Source of the DNA: Biomphalaria glabrata
Taxonomy: Eukaryota > Mollusca > Gastropoda > Planorbidae
Direction: 5' to 3'
Length of the DNA: 64,000 nucleotides
NCBI RefSeq assembly: GCF_947242115.1
Contig: NC_074720.1
Coordinates: 31,658,645-31,722,644 of the forward strand
The notes under the pieces were generated by a model. That model saw nothing but the letters and a program-made list of their open reading frames with translations. It was not told the origin of the DNA and ran no database searches. Each line of letters opens with the position of its first letter. The first letter of the stretch is position 1. Both the position numbers and the translations under genes were made by a program. Positions 16,736-28,700 of this stretch are shown here, piece by piece.

Positions 16736-19700
16736 GTAAGAAAATGAAACAATGTTATCTAATTTTAAGGCAGAGCGTTTTTTTTTTTGTAAAGTAACTA
16801 TTTCAGACATTTTGATCTTTTGTAACTCATTTGTTTCTTTAACGTGGGTGTCATGTATCTATAAAATTATCGATTTTCTATAGCACTACTTTCATGCTTA
16901 TAGCATGCTCAGAGCGCTTTGGTCCAATCTCATTTGTGAACCTGTGGGGGGGGGGGGGATCTGGGAGAGGTTTTCTGTGCTGCCTTTAGACGCTCAGTAA
17001 ACACAACTCTGCTCAAGTCGGGTGTCGAACCTCAAGCCCCCTTCATAGGTAGCCAAACCAAGTCAAGTCCAAGCGTACTTAGCCTCCCGACCACGCTTCT
17101 CACATTAGGTTGAGGTGGGAACATCCCTAAGTTTAAAATGTCAGTCTTCAACGGGATTCAAACACAAGAAGCTCTCGCATTTGCTATTTTTTTTAAAGCA
17201 ATTTTAGAAACCATTAATTATGAAGTAGTAAAGTTGTGCTCAGCATATAACCGTTGAACTGGTTATGTCTTAAAGAATAGGACACTGTTAAATAATTGAT
17301 TTCTTGGTTGATGAATACAACAAAGTAATCTCTGTGTAATTCAACTTTAAAAAAAAAAACACTCGTGTACAGAAAATAGAGTTTCAACTGACTTAATTGA
17401 ACAATGGGGGATGGTGGCTGAGTGGTAGATCGCTTGGCTTCCGAACCGAGGAGGCTCGATTAAATTTGTTTGAGATTTGATTCGGTAGATGCAATTTTAA
17501 TAGAAAAAAACATGATTTACGTTAGAAAGAAGAGGCGATTCGATATTGTGGTGACCACACGACACCTTCGTTAACCGTCGAGAAACAGATACGCTTTTTG
17601 TCCCCTGCTTCAGTAGATTGTGAGATCTGAATGTTTAAACCTTACAAGGTTTAAATAGAAATCGAACCTCTCACTGCCATTTAGAAAAAAGCTCACTAAT
17701 TTAACCAGTTTCTTAAGCCCCACAACTTTCTAGTTTCTTTGGCTGGACAGTTTTCTAGTTTCTTTGGCTGGACAGCTTTCTAGTTTCTTTGGCTGGACAG
17801 CTTTCTAGTTTCTTTGGCTGGACAGCTTTCTAGTTTATCTGACTGGACAGCTTTCTAGTTTCTCTGGCTGGACAGCTTTTTAGTTTCTCTGGCTGGACAG
17901 CTTTCTATTTTCTCTGGCTGGACAGCTTTCTAGTTTCTTTGGCTGGACAGCTATCTAGTTTCTCTGGCTGGACAGCTTTCTAGTTTCTCTGACTGGACAG
18001 CTTTCTAGTTTCTCTGGCTGGACAGCTTTCTAGTTTCTCTGACTGGACAGATTTCTAGTTTCTCTGGCTGGACAGCTTTCTAGTTTCTCTGGCTGGACAG
18101 CTTTCTAGTTTCTCTGGCTGGACAGCTTTCTAGTTTCTCTGGCTGGACAGCTTTCTAGTTTCTTTGGCTGGACAGCTTGCTAGTTTCTCTGGCTGGACAG
18201 CTTTCTAGTTTCTTTGGCTGGACAGCTTGCTAGTTTCTCTGGCTGGACAGCTTTCTAGTTTCTCTGGCTGGACAGCTTTCTAGTTTCTCTGGCTGGACAG
18301 CTTTCTAGTTTCTTTGGCTGGACAGCTTTCTAGTTTCTCTGGCTGGACAGCTATCTAGTTTCTCTGGCTGGACAGCTTTCTAGTTTCTTTGGCTGGACAG
18401 CTTTCTAGTTTCTCTGGCTGGATAGCTTTCTAGTTTCTCTGGCTGGACAGCTTTCTGGTTTCTCTGGCTGGACAACTTTCTAGTTTCTTTGGCTGGACAG
18501 CTTTCTAGTTTCTCTTGCTGGACAGCTTTCTAGTTTCTCTGGCTGGACAACTTTCTAGTTTCTTTGGCTGGACAGCTTTCTAGTTTCTCTGGCTGGACAG
18601 CTTTCTAGTTTCTCTGGCTGGACAGCTTTCTAGTTTCTCTGACTGGACAGCTTTCTAGTTTCTCTGGCTGGACAGCTTTCTAGTTTCTCTGGCTGGACAG
18701 CTTTCTAGTTTCTCTGGCTGGACAACTTTCTAGTTTCTTTGGCTGGACTGCTTTCTAGTTTCTCTGGCTGGACAGCTTTCTAGTTTCTCTGGCTGGACAG
18801 CTTTCTAGTTTCTCTGGCTGGACAGCTTTCTAGTTTCTCTGGCTGGACAACTTTCTAGTTTCTTTGGCTGGACAGCTTTTTAGTTTCTCTGGCTGGACAG
18901 CTTTCTAGTTTCTCTGACTGGACAGCTTTCTAGTTTCTCTGGCTGGACAGCTTTCTAGTTTCTCTGGCTGGACAGCTTTCTAGTTTCTTTGGCTGGACAG
19001 CTTTCTAGTTTCTTTGGCTGGACAGCTTTCTAGTTTCTCTGGCTGGACAGCTTTCTAGTTTCTCTGGCTGGACAGCTTTCTAGTTTCTCTTGCTGGACAG
19101 CTTTCTAGTTTCTCTGGCTGGACAGCTTTCTAGTTTCTCTGGCTGGACAGCTTTCTAGTTTCTCTGGCTGGACAGCTTTCTAGTTTCTCTGGCTGGACAG
19201 CTTTCTAGTTTCTCTGACTGGACAGCTTTCTAGTTTCTCTGGCTGGACAGCTTTTTAGTTTCTCTGGCTGGACAGCTTTCTAGTTTCTCTGGCTAGACAA
19301 CTTTCTAGTTTCTCTGGCTGGACAGCTTTCTAGTTTCTCTGGCTGGACAGCTTTCTAGTTTCTCTGGCTGGACAGCTTTCTAGTTTCTTTGGCTGGACAG
19401 CTTGCTAGTTTCTCTGGCTGGACAGCTTTCTAGTTTCTCTGGCTGGACAGCTTGCTAGTTTCTCTGGCTGGACAGCTTTCTAGTTTCTCTGGCTGGACAG
19501 CTTTCTAGTTTCTCTGGCTGGACAGCTTTCTAGTTTCTTTGGCTGGACAGCTTTCTAGTTTCTCTGGCTGGACAGCTTTCTAGTTTCTCTGGCTGGACAG
19601 CTTTCTAGTTTCTCTGGCTGGACACCTTTCTAGTTTCTTTGGCTGGACAGCTTTCTAGTTTCTCTGGCTGGACAGCTTTCTAGTTTCTCTGGCTGGACAG

Positions 19701-22700
19701 CTTTCTAGTTTCTCTGGCTGGACAACTTTCTAGTTTCTCTGGCTGGACAGCTTTCTAGTTTCTCTGACTGGACAGCTTTCTAGTTTCTCTGGCTGGACAG
19801 CTTTCTAGTTTCTCTGGCTGGACAGCTTTCTAGTTTCTCTGGCTGGACAGCTTTCTAGTTTCTTTGGCTGGACAGCTTTCTAGTTTTTCTGGCTGGACAG
19901 CTTTCTAGTTTCTCTGGCTGGACAGCTTTCTAGTTTCTCTGGCTGGACAGCTTTCTAGTTTCTCTGGCTGGACAGCTTTCTAGTTTCTCTGGCTGGACAG
20001 CTTTCTAGTTTCTCTGGCTGGACAGCTTTCTAGTTTCTCTGGCTGGACAACTTTCTAGTTTCTCTGGCTGGACAGCTTTCTAGTTTCTCTGGCTGGACAG
20101 CTTTCTAGTTTATCTGATTGGACAGCTTTCTAGTTTCTATTGCTGGACAGCTTTCTAGTTTCTCTGGCTGGACAGCTTTCTAGTTTCTCTGGCTGGACAG
20201 CTTTCTAGTTTCTTTGGCTGGACAGCTTTCTAGTTTCTCTGGCTGGACAGCTTTCTAGTTTCTCTGGCTGGACAACTTTCTAGTTTCTCTGGCTGGACAG
20301 CTTTCTAGTTTCTTTGGCTGGACAGCTTTCTAGTTTCTCTGACTGGACAGCTTTCTAGTTTCTCTGGCTGGACAGCTTTCTAGTTTCTCTTGCTGGACAG
20401 CTTTCTAGTTTCTCTGGCTGGACAGCTTTCTAGTTTCTCTGGCTGGACAACTTTCTAGTTTCTCTGGCTGGACAGCTTTCTAGTTTCTTTGGCTGGACAG
20501 CTTTCTAGTTTCTCTGGCTGGACAGCTTTCTAGTTTCTCTGACTGGATAGCTTTCTAGTTTCTCTGGCTGGACAGCTTTCTAGTTTCTCTTGCTCCAGCT
20601 TTCTGGATTCCCAGGAATCACAAATTTCTAGTTTCTCTGAATCCAATTCGTAATCTCATTTACTTTTATTTCATTGTTTCCCGATGTAATCTTTAAACCA
20701 AAATTTTTTATCTGAGTTTTCTGTTCTGGTTAAAGGTTATAGCTGGCGACGAGGTTCAGCAAGCATTTAGCTCAGTCAACTATGTAGAGGTGCATTGGAA
20801 GGACTTAGATCTACGCTGGGACCCCAAGGACTATCATGGAGTGCATGTCATCAACATACCATTTGATGAGTAAGTTTATTTCTTTGCAAAAGCGATGAAG
20901 AAATAATTTTTTTTTTTTTTAGGTTCATTGTTTGGAAGAGTAATTATGACTATAGGGCCCGATCTTTAAACCATTATAGTTAGATAGCTCTGTATGGGTT
21001 GAAGTCTATTTAAGATTAAGATTTAAGCCTTCTTTATTGATCCTTATGGAAATTTGTTGTGATTACAAGGACTCATTTCTCGTATAAAGACAACACAACA
21101 GAAAAATACACATAAATACAACAGACAACATAAAGAGTTCATTCGGCGACTACACACAGGTATCTTGGTGCATTTCATGTTCCCTGATCAATGAGTGGCG
21201 GTGATAGAGTCTGACCGAGTGAGGTACGAACGAGTTTTTGTACCGCTCCGTTCTTGTTTTGATTGACAGCAGTCGCCCACTTCGCGACGACCTAGCGTAG
21301 TTCTGATGGAGCGGGTGGCCGTTGTCTTCCAAGATTTTTTCGATTTTTCTTAGGCACGTTTGTTCAAAAAGTTCTTTTAAATGTGGTAATGTTGTGAGTG
21401 TAATTTTTGATGCTTTTTTAATCATGTTTTCTAGACGTTGCAACAGTTTAGATGAGACGTTGCCTTGCCAACAACTTATTCCGTATGTTAGCAGATTTTG
21501 TACAGTTGCGCCGTAAAATGTCTCTTTATCTTTTTGTTTAATTTAAAACTGTTGAGTTTGTATAGAAAAAAGAGTCGCTGGGCTGTTTTCTTTGTCAGAG
21601 TTCCAAGGTGGTCTTCCCATGAAAGCTTGTTGTTGATGATAACGCCTAGATATTTATATGCCTTTACTTGTTCTATAGATGTAGTGTTTATTTGCAGTTC
21701 ACGTATAGTTTGTTTTTTCTTTCTAAAATCTATTATAAGTTCTTTAGTTTTTGTTACATTCAGTTCTAGAAAGTTGTCGGTGCACCAGTTTGTAAACTCT
21801 TCTATCGAGCTTCGATACTGAGTTTCATCTCCTGAAATAAGACCGACTATGGCAGTATCATCAGCGAATTTAATGAGTTTAACTGAGTCATAGATGCTTC
21901 TTATGTCATTAGTGTAAAGAGTGTATAGTACAGGAGAAAGTACACAACCTTGTGGAGCACCCGTACATAGTACTCGAGTTGACGATTTGGTGTTGTTGAC
22001 TTTAACATACTCGGGCCGTTGGGTTAAAAAGTTTAGAACCCATGCTTGTAAACTAAGGGCTTACATTTAAGTTACTCAGTTTGTTTATCATTAGATGTGG
22101 CTGTATGGTATTGAAAGCCGAGGAGAAATCTACGAAGAGGACTCGTGCATATGTTTTGGGTATATCGAGATGCTTATAAAGCTGGTCCAAAAGCAATAGA
22201 ATGGCATCCTCAGTTCCTCTAGCTGCTTTGTATGCAAATTGGTGAGGGTCTAGGCTGTTATTGACTTTTGCTACAAGTTGTTTAAGCATATATTTTTCAA
22301 AACATTTCATAACAATAGGTGTTAGTGCAACTGGGCGGAAATCATTTAAGCAATCTATTTTTGGTTTCTTAGGTACTGGTATGATTTCTGAAGTTTTCCA
22401 GATGTTTGGAATTACGCACGTTTGCGATGACTGGTTAAAGATATGACAGAAGATAGAAGAAATTTGCTCCGCACATAGCTTGATCAGCTTGCCACTAATT
22501 TTGTCTGGTCCAGAAGCTTTTAATATTATTAAAAAGCTCCTTATGACCACTAGCGATTAGACCATATCTCTAGCAATTAGCAATCAAAAACTATTTTGCA
22601 GTAATAGCAACAAAAAATTTTCATGCATCGATCACGGGTATGCAATTTTAATTTAAACAAATTGAACACGCATCGACAATATAATATTAACAATACGTTA

Positions 22701-25700
22701 CTATCCAGTGAACGATTTGTCGGTGAATGAAATGCCTGTGAACGATTTGGCGTGTCATTGGCTATGTCTTTCCAGTTGTCGACAGTATGAAACTTTGACA
22801 AAATAAGTTCTGTATAACCACAAGACCACCTTACAATAAAACTCGTTTTTCCAGTTGTCGACAGTATGAAACTTTGACAAAATAAGTTCTGTATAACCAC
22901 AAGAACACCTTACAATAAAACTCGTTTTTCCAGTTGTCGACAGTATGAAACTTTGACAAAATAAGTTCTGTATAACCAGATGAAAGCTGTATAATAAAAC
23001 TCATTATTGTCATTGGAATCTTATATGATAGCATTGAACTCGCAGGGTCCATCCCAATGCTTGGACAAATTATTTCTCCAGTGTGGTTGAAATAGTAAGA
23101 CAAAGTCTCCTTCTAGAATATGTTACTGTGTACTAAAGTGTTCTGAGTTTTTCTTAGTATTTACCCTTTTACCTTTCCATTATTTTGTTGCACCGTTGGT
23201 GCACCATGCAAGATTGGTCGACCGTCTTTCTCCATTCCTCTCTGTCTTTTGCTTTAACTTCTCTTAAAGGTAACATCTGTAATTTATAAGATGTCATGTC
23301 CTCATCCTTATGTCCACACCATTCAGACACATTGCTTTTCTAACGTGATATTGAGATGATTGTTTGAACTGCAATAGATATTCATAGCGTCTTTGTAAAA
23401 CGATCACATTTTACTTCTAATGAAAGAATGTGGCATCCACATGTCATAGTCACCAACTCTGTTGACGTGGACAAACTTTTAGTGACACCACTGAACAACC
23501 GGCTTCTAGTCCGCTATGATGGAGATGTGCTGTTACATGGCCCAGCATTCCTCAAAACTACCTGCTCCACTAACCTCACCAAGTATCCTTTCGATCATCA
23601 GGTAAGTGCTGCCAACTTAGTGCTCCAACCTAGTGCTGCCAACTTAGTGTTCCAACTTAGTGCTGACAACTTAGTGCTGCCAACTTAGTGCTCCAACTTA
23701 GTGCTGCTAACTTAGTGCTGCCAACTTAGTGCTCCAACTTAGTGCTGCCAACTTAGTGCTCCAACTTAGTGCTGCTAACTTAGTGCTGCCAACTTAGTGC
23801 TGCCAACTTAGTGCTCCAACTTAGTGCTGCCAACTTAGTGCTCCAACTTAATGCTGCCAACTTAGTGCTCCAACTTAGTGCTGCCAACTTAGTGCTCCAA
23901 CTTAATGCTGCCAACTTAGTGCTCCAACTTAGTGCTGCCTACTTAGTGCTGCCAACTTAGTGCTCCAACTTAGTGCTCCAACTTAGTGCTGCTAACTTAG
24001 TGCTGACAACTTAGTGCTGACAACTTAGTGCTGCCAACTTAGTGCTCCAACTTAATGCTGCCAACTTAGTGCTGCCAACTTAGTGCTGCCTACTTAGTGC
24101 TGCCAACTTAGTGCTCCAACTTAGTGCTCCTACTTAGTGCTGCCAACTTAGTGCTCCAACTTAGTGCTGCCAACTTAGTGTTCCAGCTTAGTTCTACAAC
24201 TTAGTGCTCCAACTTAGTGCTGCCAACTTAGTGCTGCTAACTTAGTGCTGCCAACTTAGTGCTGCTAACTTAATGCTGCCAACTTAGTGCTACCAACTTA
24301 GTGTTCCAGCTTAGTTCTACAACTTAGTGCTCCAACTTAGTGCTGCCAACTTAGTGCTGCTAACTTAGTGCTGCCAACTTAGTTCTACAACTTAGTGCTG
24401 CCTACTTAGTGCTGCCAACTTAGTGCTCCAACTTAGTGCTCCAACTTAGTGCTGCTAACTTAGTGCTGACAACTTAGTGCTCCAACTTAGTGCTGCCAAC
24501 TTAGTGCTCCAACTTAATGCTGCCAACTTAGTGCTGCTAACTTAGTGCTGCCAACTTAGTGCTCCAACTTAGTGCTGCCAACTTAGTGCTCCAACTTAAT
24601 GCTGCCAACTTAGTGCTCCAACTTAGTGCTGCCTACTTAGTGCTGCCAACTTAGTGCTCCAACTTAGTGCTGCCAAATTAGTGCTGCCAACTTAGTGCTG
24701 CCAACTTAGTGCTCCAACTTAGTGCTGCCAACTTAGTGTTCCAACTTAGTGCTGCTAACTTGGTATTTCAACTTAGTTCTACAACTTAATGCTGCCAACT
24801 TAGTGCTCCAACTTAGTTCTCCAACTTAGTGTTCCAACTTAGTGTTCCAACTTAGTTCTACAACTTAGTGCTGCCAACTTAGTGCTGCTAACTTGGTGTT
24901 TCAACTTAGTGCTGCCAACTTAGTGCTCCAACTTAGTGTTCCAACTTAGTGCTGCCAACTTAGTTCTCCAACTTAGTGTTCCAACTTAGTGTTCCAACTT
25001 AGTTCTACAACTTTGTGCTGCCAACTTAGTGTTCCAACTTAGTTCTACAACTTAGTGCTGCCAACTTAGTGTTCCAACTTAGTGTTCCAACTTAGTTCTA
25101 CAACTTAGTGCTGCCAACTTAGTGTTTCAACTTAGTTCTACAACTTAGTGCTGCCAACTTAGTGTTCCAACTTAGTGCTCCAACTTAGTGCTGCTAACTT
25201 GGTGTTTCAACTTAGTTCTACAAAGTAATGCTACCAACTTAGTGCTGCCAACTTAGCTGAAGTAATTACGTAAGAAATTAATAGACAAGAAAATAAACAG
25301 TACTAAAAAACAAAGAGCATATGCTTTTATTCCCTATTTTGTCACTTTAATTTGCAGGATTGTGAAATTATCTTCATTCCTTTTCTTGATGACTGTGATA
25401 TCGAAGTTACAAGAGCTGGAATTATGAAGATGCCCGACCCTTTTCATTTACAAGGAGAATGGACGATTGTTTATAGAAATATTTCCTTATCTTCTTACGA
25501 AGGGACAAACTTTCATTTGCCCCTTATTAAGTAAGTTGTTGTTTTTTCTTTAAAATAAATAAAAATAGAGTTTATGTTTGTCACTAAACTCTCCGTTGTC
25601 CCTTACACAAGGGTTTCTCAAACATTTTCACGTAACCCCCATCTACACAAAAATTATATTATTTAAGTGATTCTTTAAGCCAGCTCCCCCAGTGGGGTCG

Positions 25701-28700
25701 GAGGAGGAGCCTTTAACATATTCTTGCGTTTTGAAATGCAGTAATGCAATATCTTGGCGTCTAGTGTACACTAATTTCCAAAGTTAAAACACAACAGGTC
25801 AAATTAATTGAAAAAAGTGTTTTAAAGCGATCTTCTTACATTTTTAAAGGTCCAAATTTGCAGGGGAAACGATGCACCGCTTATAATAGCATTTTAAACA
25901 AGCAAAAACATGAAAACTAATAGTTAAAAATTTAAAGAAAAAATATTCCTACTTTATTATATCTCAGTACTGTAGGATTTATTTATTTTTTTCAATATCA
26001 AACGATATAAGTATTTACCACTAATTAATTAATTAATTCATGTTTTGTTAGATACAGTGAATAATTGTGTGAAGTTTTAATTTGATCAGAGAATGTGAAG
26101 TTGGAGAAATTTTGTGTACCAAAATTGTACCAGACAGACAGAAGAACAGAGTGATTAGTTATACGCTATGTAATTAGAACATACTTTTACTTTTCTACCA
26201 CGTTCTAATACTTACAAAAATACATTTACTAGTTATAAAATTGAAGGTTTACCAACTGACTTTTGTTATTTTTATGCAAAAATTTAAAGTTTAAAACGTG
26301 AGCACTTGAAATATATTTTAAAAATAGTTTTCTCTTAAATATATTTGCCGATTAGATATATATTTTATATGAGGAAAGAGTCCTTGTAATCACAACAAAT
26401 TTCCATAAGGATCAATAAAACAGTATTAGTCTTAGTTTCATAACATTTTATTGTAATAAAATATAGTTAAAATAGGAACAATTACTTTCAAGACCAGCGT
26501 TTTCCAAACTTTTGACCTATGCGTACTATTTCTAGAATTCCCCCCCCCCCCCCCGCACTCTCTCCCCAAAAAGGATTATTTTAATAACAATCAAAATTTT
26601 TTTGAACCCCTACCTTCTCACAAATTAATCATTACTGTATCACAATGAAGTATTCCATCAGTAAGTTTATTTGTGCATGCTGCAGAGACACATCAAAAAA
26701 TGGAAACATAGTTCTGACATTGAAAAAGTGGGCGTGTCGACGGAAATTGTAACCTCCCCATCCATTTCCTGATCTTTGTAGAACTTCGACTTAAAATGTA
26801 AACATAGCGCCGTATTTGAGTTTGTAAAAACTTAAAATAAATAATGAAAAGAATTAAAACCCTATGAGTATTTTTAAACAAGATTACAAAGAGAGTTTGT
26901 GTTACACAAACTCAGAGGCGGCCCCCGTCGAAGTCGGATCCCTGTCGGATCTGCATATTCGCAAATAATATTCAAGAGGTGATTTAATTTTGATGTAAAA
27001 TGTTTTACACGTTTCGGATGTTCCTTCAGAGTTGAAGATAATTACTTCCTAGTCCAAACCTCCAGCAGGACGACGGGGGATGGGAGCGGGCAGGGTTTGA
27101 ACCCTGGGCCATCCATAAATCTGAACGACAGTCCAGCGCGCAAACCGCACGACCAGGCAGCCATCCGATGGTCAAAAGTAATAATGTTTCAAAGATTCAT
27201 TTGCCGTAAATTTAAATTTAAATTTAATAAAAAAATAGTAGATTAGTTTTAGTATATTAAAACATTACAATATTGATCAAAACGTTTGGAAATGAAAATC
27301 TACACTTTTTGTTTACACTTTAAGTTTAGAAATTGAAATTCTACATCTTAATCTAGTCTATTTTAGTCTAAACTAGATCTAGAAATTCTAGATCTAGACT
27401 CTAAAATAATTTTAATTAGAATATAAATCCAGATCTAGATATACTGTAATAAAAATCTAGATCTAGTTTAAAAAATCTAGATTAGATCTAAATCAAGATA
27501 TTCCTTTTTTAAACGCGAGTCACATAACGAGGCTTAATAAACATTACTATACCGAGTTCTTTTTTCATTTCATTTGAAGAATTAATTCCATATAACGTCA
27601 GAGGAAAAAAAAACACTACGTCACACGGCCTAGCAAGAATAAAAATCGCCTTCATCTATAAGAGCCATTTATCGAGTGTTTATAGACTTTGGTGCACCGA
27701 GTGCGTTCTTTAAGCATTTCATTTAAAGAATTCATTCCATATGACGTCAAAGGAAAAAAAAACACTACGTCACACGGCCTAGCTAGAATAAAAATCGCCT
27801 TCATCATTACGAGCCTTTTATAGAGTGTTCATAGACATTGGTGCACCGAGTGCGTTCTTTTAGCATTTTATTTAAAGAATTCATTCCATATGACGTCAAA
27901 GGAAAAAAAAAACACTACGTCACAAGGCCTAGCTAGACTAAAAATCACCTTTATCAACACGAGCCATTTCTCGAGTGTTCATAGACATTGGTGCACCGAG
28001 TGCGTTCTTTTAGCATTTCATTTAATGAATTCATTCCATGTGACGTCAAAGGAAAAAAAAACACTACGTCACACGGCTTAGTTAGACTAAAATATGTTTT
28101 CATTAATACAAGCAATTTTTTCGAGGGTTAATAGACATTGGTGCACCGAGTGCGTTCTTTTAACATTACATTTAAAGAGTCCATTCATATGACGTCAAAG
28201 AAAAAAAATTCCATTACCTCACAATAGGCTAGTACCGGTACCATAAAAAAAATGTCTTTATTTACACGAGATATTTAACGAGGGTTCATAGACATTGGTG
28301 CACTGAGTTCTAATAAATATTATTTAAAAAGGATCAAAGCCACATTGTTTTTGCGTTTTGTCTGTCAGTCGGTCTGTCCGTTATCTTGATATAAAAAAAA
28401 ACAACTAAAAGTTATTAAAAATTGATTAACCTTTATTTTACGTTTCAAAACATCGCAATAATTTTTAGGTATGAACACAATTGAAAAGTTTATATAATAG
28501 ATTGTTCCGGATGTTTGTATAAATAGTAAAAGAAAAAGAGAATTTCAGATAAATGTAATACCGTTAATTAAATTTTTTGGATGGTCTCGTATAAAAATTA
28601 GATGTACTACAGCCACGTGGAGAGATTTTCATACCTTACTTTGGTGTTTGGATTCTGTTTTCCTTAAAAATCGGAACATAATATTAACGATAATTAGATT

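Noticed and set aside
17725-20594. CRISPR-like direct repeats
   Set aside because: Units are contiguous with no spacers, inside a eukaryotic intron; this is a minisatellite.
25608-25740. Possible MITE starting near AAGGGTTTCTCAAACATTTTC
   Set aside because: Only one end resembles a hAT terminus and no matching second end or direct repeat was found.
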